Origin: Vibrio chagasii | Lineage (GTDB): Bacteria > Pseudomonadota > Gammaproteobacteria > Enterobacterales > Vibrionaceae | Assembly (NCBI GenBank): GCA_041879415.1 | Contig: CP090852.1 | Span: forward strand, 248,001-312,000 | DNA length: 64,000 bases | Reading direction: 5' to 3' | In this document: positions 36,726 through 44,546 of the stretch, in pieces | How the letters are laid out: each line of letters opens with the position of its first letter | Position numbering within the stretch: the first letter of the stretch is position 1 | Made by a program: the position numbers and the translations under genes | Notes under the pieces: generated by a model | What the model was told of the DNA's origin: nothing | What the model saw: only the letters and a program-made list of their open reading frames with translations | The model's database searches: none

Positions 36726-37009
36726 TGAAGTCCCTTATACATAGTTACTATCTTATTGATGGGCAATAGTACGGTAATTGATGTGTCATTACCTATTAGC
36801 AAAGTCCGAGTTCTTGATCCCTATATCAAAATTAGCGTTTGCCGAGCGATTTTCTGGATAGCACTGGCACTTCGTAGGTCTGTATTCTAAATTATGAGGA
36901 ATTCTAATCAGTTAGAAGGATTTGGTTAGTTAGCTAAGTAGCAGTGAGTTAACGTAAGCTTAGTCAGTTAATCAGAATTCTTCTACTTACATTTTATTTG
37001 GACACGTTA

Positions 37010-37255
37010 ATGACCATTCAATTAGATTCGAAACAGAAGTCAGAACTTACCCATACACTTCAGAAGTACCTTCAGGATGAACTTGATGTGGAACTTGGTC
37101 AGTTTGACACTGAATTCTTGGTTGACTTCATCAGTAAAAAGTTTGGTGCGGTTTACTACAACAAGGGGATAGAAGACGCACAAAAGGTCATGGAACGAAA
37201 GATGATGGATATCTCAGATGAGCTTTATGAGATTGAACAAATCGTTGAAATCTAA
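37010..37255 (+). CDS. DUF2164-family protein
   Basis: Small (81-aa) protein of the DUF2164 family, function unknown. The family pattern is visible as DSKQKSELTHTLQKYLQDELDVELGQFDTEFLVDFISKKFGAVYYNKGIEDA. I chose the ATG at 37010; the upstream TTG at 36998 is less likely. No signal peptide. The upstream gap (36726-37009) has direct TTAGTTAG-type repeats and two EcoRI-like GAATTC motifs but no clear operator. Confidence 0.8.
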   Translation: MTIQLDSKQKSELTHTLQKYLQDELDVELGQFDTEFLVDFISKKFGAVYYNKGIEDAQKVMERKMMDISDELYEIEQIVEI

Positions 37256-37407
37256 CGTTGTGTCCAAACTTGTTCAAAAATTTTGAATAACTCGTTTAAT
37301 TTGAAATGATGTTACCAATGTAAAGCTTGGTAAATACTATGTTACAGAAACTTAGTGTAGGGTACGCTTTGAAAACTACACGACTCGTTAACTTTCGGAA
37401 TAGATGT

Positions 37408-37947
37408 ATGGAAAACAACGTTAGAAATTACAACCCTTTAGCAAGAGCGATGCATTGGATTTCAGCGCTAACAATTTTTGGTTTATTTGGCGTTGGCCTG
37501 TGGATGGTTGACCTTTCATATTACAGCGAGTGGTACAAAACAGCACCGGACTACCACCGTTCGGTAGGCATTCTTTTGGCTGTTGTTACTGTGGTTCGCT
37601 TGGTTTGGAAGTTAGTTACCGCGTCACCGAAAGTGGAAGGTAAAGCTTATGAAGTTGTAGCTGCGAAAATTGCTCATGGCTTTATGTACCTTAACTTAGT
37701 GGTTTTATTTATTTCTGGTTATTTGATTTCTACATCAGATGGCCGTGGGATAGATGTTTTCAATTGGTTCACCGTGCCTAGTATGGGCGAACTATTTGCA
37801 AACCAATCTGATCTTGCAGGAACGGTTCACTACTATGCTGCCTGGGTACTGATCATTATGGCATCAGTGCACGCCTTAGCGGCGATAAAACACCACGTTA
37901 TCGACAAAGACGATACGCTACGAAAAATGATAGGAGCTTCAAAATGA
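37408..37947 (+). CDS. yceJ: Cytochrome b561 (YceJ-like)
   Basis: Inner-membrane diheme b-type cytochrome, 179 aa, four TM helices. Heme-ligand histidines are seen in RAMHWISAL, DYHRSVG, AKIAHGF and SVHALAAIKHH. I start at the ATG at 37408 (MENNVRNYNP) because this is the family N-terminus; the longer frame from 37327 has no match. Its stop overlaps the yceI start by 4 bases, the same pairing as E. coli yceJ-yceI, so the two are cotranslated. The electron donor (possibly ubiquinol) and the function are not established. Confidence 0.9.
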   Translation: MENNVRNYNPLARAMHWISALTIFGLFGVGLWMVDLSYYSEWYKTAPDYHRSVGILLAVVTVVRLVWKLVTASPKVEGKAYEVVAAKIAHGFMYLNLVVLFISGYLISTSDGRGIDVFNWFTVPSMGELFANQSDLAGTVHYYAAWVLIIMASVHALAAIKHHVIDKDDTLRKMIGASK

Positions 37948-38513
37948 AAAAGTCAATTATCGCTACAGGATTAGCATTCGCTATGGCAATGCCTTTCGCT
38001 GCTAACGCTGCTGATTACGTGATTGATACAAAAGGTGCACACGCATCAGTTAACTTTAAAGTTAGCCACCTAGGTTACAGCTTTATCCAAGGTCGTTTTA
38101 ACACATTCTCTGGTGATTTCTCGTATGACGCAAACAACGTTGAAGCATCAAAAGTAAACGTTGTTGTTGATACAACGAGTCTAGACTCTAACCATGCTGA
38201 GCGTGATAAACACATTCGTAGCTCTGATTTCATTGACGCTGGTAAGTTCTCAGACGCTACATTCAACAGTACGAAAGTTGTTGATAAAGGCGACGGCAAA
38301 CTTGAAGTTATGGGTGATCTTAAACTTCACGGTGTAACTAAGCCAATCGTTATCGAAGCTGAATTCATCGGTGCTGGTCAAGACCCATGGGGTGGTGAGC
38401 GTGCTGGTTTCGTTGGTACAACTCGTCTAGAACTTGCTGACTTCAACATTCCAGTAATGGGTGCTTCAAGCTATGTAGATATGGATTTACACGTTGAAGG
38501 TATCAAGAAATAA
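37944..38513 (+). CDS. yceI: YceI-family periplasmic protein
   Basis: Periplasmic lipocalin-like beta-barrel that binds polyisoprenoids in characterised homologs. A signal peptide of about 22 residues (FAMAMPFAANAAD) is cleaved. Family segments are YVIDTKGAHASVNFKVSHLGYS, FNTFSGDFSYD, ERDKHIRSSDFIDAGKFS, and GVTKPIVIEAEFIG. 189 aa, normal length. It forms a 4-base overlapping operon with the b561 gene and ends in a strong terminator. Confidence 0.93.
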   Translation: MKKSIIATGLAFAMAMPFAANAADYVIDTKGAHASVNFKVSHLGYSFIQGRFNTFSGDFSYDANNVEASKVNVVVDTTSLDSNHAERDKHIRSSDFIDAGKFSDATFNSTKVVDKGDGKLEVMGDLKLHGVTKPIVIEAEFIGAGQDPWGGERAGFVGTTRLELADFNIPVMGASSYVDMDLHVEGIKK

Positions 38514-38844
38514 TCTCGCGATTAGTGGGCGTTTATAGGTATCAATCTTTTAGCTAATTTCAAAGTTCACTAGATACCTAAACACGACAATTAGAAATAA
38601 CGAAAGGCGCAAAGTATTCACTTTGCGCCTTTTTATTAACGTAAATGGCAACGCGTTTTGATCTGTTTTGTGTCAAATCTTTAGTAGCGTCTTAAGCCAC
38701 CATTTACTTTAGCCAGTCAACGTTGCTATGACTGATTCATTTACGTAACCGACTAATCCCTATTCGATTACCTTTACCTTCGCATATCGCATCGCCAGCT
38801 AAATTCTTCCTAGCTAAACCGTTGTCAGTTTGACGATTAACTAG
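38514..38844. other. Convergent gap between yceI and focA-CBS genes
   Basis: 331 bases. The only clear element is the yceI terminator at 38603-38632. A direct repeat of TTTAGCTRG (minus strand) lies near 38800. No other gene or RNA recognised. Confidence 0.4.
38603..38632. terminator. Terminator between yceI and focA-CBS
   Basis: A perfect 13-bp stem (38603-38615 with 38620-38632) with a 4-base loop ATTC and terminal T-run. Confidence 0.9.
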
Positions 38845-39378
38845 TTATGCTGTTTCTAATTCAGCTTCAGCAACCACGTTTAGACGGTCACCGTAAATAG
38901 GGCGAAGTGCTTGCATCACCTCAGTTCGAGTGAGAACACCCACCATTACACCGTTTTCTAATACTGGAAGCATGTGTGGTTGGCTTACTTTCATCGCTTT
39001 AGCTCGTTCCTCTAGAGAAAGAGAAGTCAGTCGAGTCGCGAAGCCCATGCTAGTAGTAGGGTACAGTTGCTCTTTGTCGATACATAGGAACTCAGCCACA
39101 TCAACTAGCTTGTCGTTTGCATCGATTGCCACAACGTCACGGCTCATTAGGTCTACGACTTTCTGACCTTTAGTTGGGATGTAATCTTGGCACCAAAGAT
39201 CAACCATTACGTCATGAACAGAGAAAATACCAACAAGACGACCTTCAACATCGCAAACAGGAGCGCTAACAATTTGAGCGTCTAAAAGTGAATCAATTGC
39301 CACTGATGTAGGCATCTCTACGCTTAGTGTAATTGGTTGAGTGTTCATGATTTGCTTGATAGTTGTTGCTGTGTTCAT
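38845..39378 (-). CDS. Possible internal translation product: CBS-domain protein
   Basis: An internal start ATG at 39378 is preceded by AAGGAAATCACT, a Shine-Dalgarno at ideal spacing, within the coding sequence of the transporter fusion. It would produce a 177-aa CBS protein (MNTATTIKQIMNTQPITL). This is an alternative product, not a separate gene; it could be a fossil of two ancestral genes. Confidence 0.4.
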   Translation of the reverse strand: MNTATTIKQIMNTQPITLSVEMPTSVAIDSLLDAQIVSAPVCDVEGRLVGIFSVHDVMVDLWCQDYIPTKGQKVVDLMSRDVVAIDANDKLVDVAEFLCIDKEQLYPTTSMGFATRLTSLSLEERAKAMKVSQPHMLPVLENGVMVGVLTRTEVMQALRPIYGDRLNVVAEAELETA

Positions 39379-40296
39379 AGTGATTTCCTTAACTGACGTG
39401 ATTTCTGTTGTTTGTGTAATAGCGGTAATTTTTGCTGCTTTTAGTTGTGGACGACGGTAAATGCTCCAGTTGGCTAAGCCGACCAACACTGAGCCACCCA
39501 CGATGTTGCCGATTGTCACGGGTATTAAGTTTGCAGTGACAAATTGCATGATGTTTAAGTCTGCGTATTGGGCTGGCGTTGCACCGATTTGTAACCAAAA
39601 GCTTTCTGGTGCGAATGCTTGAATCGAGATGCCTAGAGGCACCATGAACATATTCGCCACACAGTGTTCAAAGCCTGAACTAACAAACATTGCTACGGGT
39701 AGCACGGTCATCATGGCTTTGGTCATTGCGTTTGCCGAGCTGAACGTTAACCAAATAGCTAAACACACCAATAAGTTACAAAGCACACCCAAAGCGAAAG
39801 CTTGAACAGGGCTGTGGTGTAGTTTGTGTTGAGCAATATTTAGAGCGTTTAAACCCCATTGCCCGCCATCCAACTGATAAAGACCTGCCGCGCTTACTAA
39901 GGCCAGAAGGAACATGGCACCGATAAAGTTGCCAACATACACCTTGCCCCAGATAGACAGCATTTTAGTGAAGGTAATTTGCTTGTTAGCCCATGAGATG
40001 CTTGATAACACTGAGCTGGTAAATAGCTCACCGCCACAAATCACAATCAAGATTAAACCCATACTGAATGCGAGCCCGCCAGCTAAGCGACTTAAACCCC
40101 ATCCAGCGTCTGCGCTGCCTGTGGTCACAGTGATGTAGAATAAAAAAGCAAGCCCGATGAATGCACCAGCCATGATCGCTAAACTTAAAGTCATGCTGCT
40201 GGTTTTATTCGCTTTGCTTAATGCAAACTTTTCTGCTTCCGCCATCATTTCTGTTGGTGAGAACAGTTGATGATTTTCAGAAGTGCTGGTTGCCAT
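38845..40296 (-). CDS. FocA/NirC-type formate/nitrite channel fused to CBS domain pair
   Basis: 483-aa fusion. Residues about 1-275 form a formate/nitrite transporter (FNT) with six TM helices. Signatures are GAFIGLAFLF, the pore-loop segment GGELFTSS near 90, and PLGISIQAFAP. After the linker, residues about 307-470 form two CBS motifs, around MNTQPITLSVEMPTSVAIDSLL and LMSRDVVAIDAN. The linker contains, in frame, the codons of a good ribosome-binding site and an ATG at 39378. So a free CBS protein could also be made, or the fusion arose by loss of a stop. The CBS pair may sense adenine nucleotides. Formate or nitrite as substrate is by family only. Divergent from a LysR gene. Confidence 0.85.
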   Translation of the reverse strand: MATSTSENHQLFSPTEMMAEAEKFALSKANKTSSMTLSLAIMAGAFIGLAFLFYITVTTGSADAGWGLSRLAGGLAFSMGLILIVICGGELFTSSVLSSISWANKQITFTKMLSIWGKVYVGNFIGAMFLLALVSAAGLYQLDGGQWGLNALNIAQHKLHHSPVQAFALGVLCNLLVCLAIWLTFSSANAMTKAMMTVLPVAMFVSSGFEHCVANMFMVPLGISIQAFAPESFWLQIGATPAQYADLNIMQFVTANLIPVTIGNIVGGSVLVGLANWSIYRRPQLKAAKITAITQTTEITSVKEITMNTATTIKQIMNTQPITLSVEMPTSVAIDSLLDAQIVSAPVCDVEGRLVGIFSVHDVMVDLWCQDYIPTKGQKVVDLMSRDVVAIDANDKLVDVAEFLCIDKEQLYPTTSMGFATRLTSLSLEERAKAMKVSQPHMLPVLENGVMVGVLTRTEVMQALRPIYGDRLNVVAEAELETA

Positions 40297-40345
40297 ATCC
40301 CCCCCTTGAACAATCCGTCATATGTAATTCCTAGTGTTAATGACT

Positions 40346-40369
40346 TGCTTAATCCGTAATGGTTAAGCA
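40346..40369. promoter_or_regulatory. Candidate LysR operator in the focA-CBS/LysR gap
   Basis: TGCTTAA-N10-TTAAGCA, a perfect 7-bp inverted repeat, lies 50 bases upstream of the focA-CBS start and about 200 bases upstream of the LysR start. The TTAA/TTAA dyad with its T-N-A core fits LysR-type binding sites. Confidence 0.45.
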
Positions 40370-40569
40370 GTGATGCTTTGCAGGTCTCGTTGTGTCCTGC
40401 CATTCCAGATTAGGGGGTTGGTCGATAGAGGTAAAATTGATAATTTTTAAAAACCACATCAAATTTATTGATATAGCTCGGGTTACGAGTAGAATGAAAT
40501 TGATTGCTCATCGGCTTAACAAAAACAGAGCAATAGGACACTGATAATTAAAAGAATTAAGGATGAAAT

Positions 40570-41475
40570 TTGCGTTATTCATTAAAGCAGCTCGCGGTAT
40601 TTGATGCAGTAGCCGATTCCGGGAGTGTAAGTATTGCGGCAGACAAGTTGGCGTTGACTCAATCTGCGACAAGTATGTCTCTTGCACAGTTGGAAAAAAT
40701 GCTTGGTAGGCCTTTGTTTGAAAGGCAGGGCAAGCAAATGGCGCTTACTCACTGGGGTATGTGGCTGAGACCAAAAGCGAAGCGTTTACTGCAAGATGCT
40801 CAGCAAATTGAAATGGGGTTTTACGAACAGCACTTATTGAGTGGAGAGCTCAAATTAGGTGCGAGTCAAACGCCCGCAGAACACCTCGTTCCAGACCTCA
40901 TCAGTATTATTGATAATGACTTTCCAGAGATGCGAATATCGCTCGGCGTACAAAGTACCGACGCAGTTATCGATGGGGTGTTAGATTACAAATATGACCT
41001 CGGCGTTATCGAAGGTCGCTGCGATGACAGTCGAGTTCATCAAGAAGTTTGGTGTACCGACCATTTAACGGTTGTGGCTGCGGCTCACCATCCATTTGCG
41101 AAGCGTGAACGTGTCAGCTTGGCCCAGTTAGAACAAGCAAAGTGGGTGTTGCGTGAACACGGCTCTGGTACTCGCAAAGTTTTTGATAGCTCTATTCATC
41201 ATTTAATTGGTGATCTCGATGTTTGGCGAGAGTATGAACACGTTCCCGTTTTAAGAAGTCTGGTAGCAAACGGTCCATATTTAACGTGCTTACCTTATCT
41301 CGATGTCGAGCAGTTTGTTGAATCTGGTCAATTGGTTACTTTAAATGTGCCCGAGCTCGAAATGGAACGTACGCTTTCATTCATTTGGCGTGCAGACATG
41401 GCAGAAAACCCGCTTGCTGAATGTATTAAGCGCGAAGGCAAGCGCATGATGAAAGGCAAACCGTCAGTTCTGTAG
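40570..41475 (+). CDS. LysR-family transcriptional regulator (YeiE-like)
   Basis: 301-aa LysR regulator. The HTH covers residues about 1-60 (LKQLAVFDAVADSGSVSIAADKLALTQSATSMSLAQLEKMLG). The effector domain follows, with GELKLGASQTPAEHLVPDLI typical of the CysB/YeiE branch. The start is a TTG at 40570 with AAGGA suitably placed; a nearby ATG at 40563 is out of frame. Divergent from the FocA-CBS gene, which it may control. The effector is unknown. Confidence 0.85.
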   Translation: MRYSLKQLAVFDAVADSGSVSIAADKLALTQSATSMSLAQLEKMLGRPLFERQGKQMALTHWGMWLRPKAKRLLQDAQQIEMGFYEQHLLSGELKLGASQTPAEHLVPDLISIIDNDFPEMRISLGVQSTDAVIDGVLDYKYDLGVIEGRCDDSRVHQEVWCTDHLTVVAAAHHPFAKRERVSLAQLEQAKWVLREHGSGTRKVFDSSIHHLIGDLDVWREYEHVPVLRSLVANGPYLTCLPYLDVEQFVESGQLVTLNVPELEMERTLSFIWRADMAENPLAECIKREGKRMMKGKPSVL

Positions 41476-41944
41476 CGGCAATTTGATAAAAGGCTAGGGG
41501 CTGTTGACCTTTCGTGGTTAAGTTTTGTTCGAGGTTAAATCGTTTTATACGCGGCGAAGAGTATGTAGCCTAGTCATTCTAAGCAAATATTCTTCAACAA
41601 AGTATAAAGCGATTTAAACCGAACCCTTCGGGCAGCCCTTGTGGTTCATTTATACTGCGTTATCGGCTTTTCATGTAGGCTAGCTACACGTCAAAGCCTC
41701 TGTCTTGTATAAATTTTCCACAAAGGCTGCAAAATCAAGCTCGAAAGGTTAACAGACCCTTATAACCAAATGTGTTGAATAAGCGATTCCGGTCTCTATC
41801 TAGTGATAAATGCACATTCGCGTACATAATTAATGTGATCACGATCGTCCAAAAGAAGGCGTTCTTACCATAGTATGCTTACTTGATTTTAAGTGAGGCT
41901 AAAACCGGTTGCGTTCAATAACGTAATTAGGCTTTAGAAATAGT
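41476..41944. other. Gap containing a MITE-like repeat
   Basis: The left and centre of this 469-base gap are occupied by the MITE-like repeat at 41496-41760. The rest is an AT-rich leader to the YcdZ-like gene and holds no other recognised feature. Confidence 0.5.
41496..41760. mobile_element. MITE-like repeat with imperfect terminal inverted repeats
   Basis: About 265 bp bounded by AGGGGCTGTTGACCTTTCG at 41496 and its near-complement CGAAAGGTTAACAGACCCT ending at 41760. Internally, AAATCGTTTTATAC near 41537 and GTATAAAGCGATTT near 41604 form a second inverted pair, so the element can fold into a large stem structure. No transposase frame. Vibrio genomes contain many related intergenic elements, but the exact name is unknown to me. 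No target-site duplication was established. Confidence 0.6.
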
Positions 41945-42439
41945 ATGAGTACATTAGTCGCGATTTCATTAACAACAGGTATTTTGTCAGGTCTTTGGGG
42001 ATGGATAGCTATCTCTTTTGGCTTATTGTCATGGGCGGGTTTCTTAGGTTGCACCAGTTACTTTGCTTCGCCAACCGGTGGTGTTAAAGGGTTGGCGGGT
42101 AGCTTATTAACCAACATGACAGGCGTATTCTGGGCAATGGTAATCATCGAAAGCTCAACCTTCGCTGGGTTAGAGATTCTTGGCTATGTAATTACTGCTA
42201 TTGTCGCTTTCTTTATGTGTATTCAAGCAAAACAAGCGTGGTTAGGATATATCCCAGGAACCTTCATTGGTTGTTGCGCGACGTTTGCTGCAGGTGGTGA
42301 TTGGCAACTGGTTGTGCCTTCTTTGTTGCTTGGTGGCGTGTTTGGATACTTAATGAAAGCAACGGGCTTGTGGCTTCACGCAAAATCAACTCAATCTTCG
42401 GAAGTGGTTGAACAACACGCTAAGCAAGCAAAAGCCTAA
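41945..42439 (+). CDS. ycdZ: DUF1097 inner-membrane protein (YcdZ-like)
   Basis: 164-aa membrane protein with about five TM helices, strongly resembling E. coli YcdZ. Shared segments are ISLTTGILSGLWGWIAIS, GLLSWAGFLGCTSYFASP, LEILGYVITAIVAFFMCIQAKQ and PGTFIGCCATFA. Function is unknown. A hydrophilic 25-residue tail (KSTQSSEVVEQHAKQAKA) follows. It is single and ends in a strong terminator. Confidence 0.9.
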   Translation: MSTLVAISLTTGILSGLWGWIAISFGLLSWAGFLGCTSYFASPTGGVKGLAGSLLTNMTGVFWAMVIIESSTFAGLEILGYVITAIVAFFMCIQAKQAWLGYIPGTFIGCCATFAAGGDWQLVVPSLLLGGVFGYLMKATGLWLHAKSTQSSEVVEQHAKQAKA

Positions 42440-42520
42440 CGAATAGGTTAAGCAATGATGCTCTAGTTACTGTGAACTCTTGCAAGATAACCCCCAATTA
42501 GTTTGTATATCAATTTATAC

Positions 42521-42547
42521 AGGCACACCATTTGGTGTGCCTTTTTT
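42521..42547 (+). terminator. Terminator of the YcdZ-like gene
   Basis: AGGCACACCA (42521-42530) pairs with TGGTGTGCCT (42533-42542), followed by TTTTT. Confidence 0.9.
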
Positions 42548-42622
42548 GATCTTGGGGAGTGTAATAATTCACCAAGCTTTTTCACAGAAGGACTTATACC
42601 ATCTATCAGTAAACCTAAAGGC

Positions 42623-44308
42623 CTAGGTATTCCCGTTTGCCATGGTGATCACTCGTTTTAACGTCCACCTCAACAGCAGTGGGATACATTCTTGACCGCG
42701 ATCTTCACAATGAGAAACAATCGCCAAAGCGAGATCAGGTTTTGCATGTTTCTTCAATACTTTAGCCACCACTTTTTTCGGTGGAATAGGGTGGTCATAG
42801 GGGATCTTAACCATGTCCCTGAAGAAGCTCTCAAACCCATTCATATACAAGTAATGTTCGATATCTTTATCAGGTAGCTCGGTTAAGCGATGACGCTCTT
42901 GGTCGTTACCGAGTTTAGAGTGAACAGTTGCGGCGTACTTTTTACCTGCCGCATCACCATCAGTAACCACATGCCAATCAATACCAAACTCTTGTGCGAC
43001 TTTAATTAGCGCTTTTAGTCCAGACTGAGCAAACTCAATGATCTGTACACCTTCGGCTGCAAGGTTATATCCGCATTGGTTGGCTAATTCGTTAAACAGC
43101 CAAACCTCTGTTTCACCTTCTACTAACAACCAACATCGAGCGAACAGTGCACCAGAGCGGTGGAATCGAATATGAAAACCAATTCTCCTTAGTTCATCTT
43201 TACTAAAGTGATTCATGTTCAATTGATTAGCGATGGTTTTGTCTGATTGACGAACCAAACGGCGAATTGATTGCAATGGAACTGCGGCAAGTAACTCACC
43301 ACTGTTGGTCGTGAGGATTTTCTGCATCGGCAGCTTTTGCATCAGGCTCCAAGCTCTTGCCAAGTGAGTAGGGTGCAATCGACCTTCGGGATCTTCTAAG
43401 ATCAAAAGTGGACGTGCACAACGCCTCAATTCGTTTGGCCCTTTGGCTTGAAGATAAGCGTTTAATAAACCCATGAACAACAGGCGTGTTTGTTTATTAT
43501 TAGTTTCTTCTACGAGTTGATGGATACTCTGGTCGTTAGCACCAGCAGAATAGAGCAATCCATCCCTCTGTTTTCTTGGGTTATGGCGAGAATTACTTTT
43601 GAAAGAAAAATAGTGTTCAACCAAGCTTTGCATAGACTGTAAGCTACTGCGCATTTCACCTTTGTTTACATGACCAGGGATCGCCATTAAACGACGGCAG
43701 GTGTTATCGATTCGTTTTTCGATTCTGGCTTGGCGCGCGTTACCATTATTGCCATTGCCGTTGTTTGAATTTCCGTTCCCATTTGGAGTGACTGACTTAG
43801 CGTTGAAAGGGCGATCAAAATGCCTTGCATCGCGTAAGCGAATGACCGGATGCAAGGTCATCAATTCTTGTGCGAGCTTTTCTGAATGGTGCAGTTTGAG
43901 AGGATTACCATCTAACCCTAAGAATGCATAGTGGGTTGTGGTTTCGTATTGCTCCAACGTCGCGCTGATTCGGTAATAAATGCGATAAACACCAAATTCG
44001 TCTTGGACCCAGATGGGCTTGAGCTTGCGGTAACGGCCTGCATTCAATTCGCTCTTGTCGTTGGCTTTGAGCGACAGGACTATTTGGAGGTGTTGAGACT
44101 GCGGGTGTGAAACTGAGTAATCGACATGAAAATCGGTCATTTCAAAGTGGTATGGCACACCGTCTGAAGGAAGAACGACGGAAAGGGCATCAAGTAATGA
44201 AGACTTACCCCAAGTATTTTCACCGATAAGCGTGGTTAGCTCGTCAAACGCCAATGACATGCGCTTGATACCTCGAAAGCCAGAAATCTCGATTCTTTCT
44301 AGTTGCAT
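42623..44308 (-). CDS. ybjD: OLD-type ATPase/TOPRIM protein, YbjD-like
   Basis: 561-aa protein of the OLD/YbjD family (ABC-type ATPase with a C-terminal TOPRIM domain), a putative ATP-dependent nuclease. Walker A GENTWGKSS is at about 29-37, Walker B LLILEDPEGRLHPTH near 308, and the TOPRIM acid motif LLVEGETE near 395 with DGDAAG near 455. A low-complexity Asn/Gly stretch (NGNGNSNNGNGNNGN, about 185-199) sits between the ATPase parts, likely a flexible linker. Its length is close to E. coli YbjD (552 aa). No restriction partner is adjacent, so it looks like a housekeeping member rather than a defence system. Confidence 0.88.
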   Translation of the reverse strand: MQLERIEISGFRGIKRMSLAFDELTTLIGENTWGKSSLLDALSVVLPSDGVPYHFEMTDFHVDYSVSHPQSQHLQIVLSLKANDKSELNAGRYRKLKPIWVQDEFGVYRIYYRISATLEQYETTTHYAFLGLDGNPLKLHHSEKLAQELMTLHPVIRLRDARHFDRPFNAKSVTPNGNGNSNNGNGNNGNARQARIEKRIDNTCRRLMAIPGHVNKGEMRSSLQSMQSLVEHYFSFKSNSRHNPRKQRDGLLYSAGANDQSIHQLVEETNNKQTRLLFMGLLNAYLQAKGPNELRRCARPLLILEDPEGRLHPTHLARAWSLMQKLPMQKILTTNSGELLAAVPLQSIRRLVRQSDKTIANQLNMNHFSKDELRRIGFHIRFHRSGALFARCWLLVEGETEVWLFNELANQCGYNLAAEGVQIIEFAQSGLKALIKVAQEFGIDWHVVTDGDAAGKKYAATVHSKLGNDQERHRLTELPDKDIEHYLYMNGFESFFRDMVKIPYDHPIPPKKVVAKVLKKHAKPDLALAIVSHCEDRGQECIPLLLRWTLKRVITMANGNT

Positions 44309-44546
44309 AGGCTTACTCCTAACGGAAGGCTCTGCTAATTGTTTGAAAGCTAACAGATATCTTTAATCATAATCGAAAAACAGATAATCGGTATGCTCAT
44401 CTGTCACAAAACCCACTCTTTGTTTATACGCCGAAAAATGAGGTTTTTGATCTATATCGAGTATTTTTTTGCAGTGCAGTTTCATAAAATTCACGATTCT
44501 GTCATGATTCCCGACCTAGTATGAAGGGACAAAGAGAGAAGAAAAT

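Noticed and set aside
41496..41760. Remnant of an insertion sequence with transposase
   Set aside because: No frame of transposase type is present; only structural repeats, so a MITE-like element is the better reading.
42623..44308. Gabija-like defence system
   Set aside because: The OLD/TOPRIM protein is present, but there is no adjacent UvrD-like helicase, and the length and motifs fit the housekeeping YbjD.
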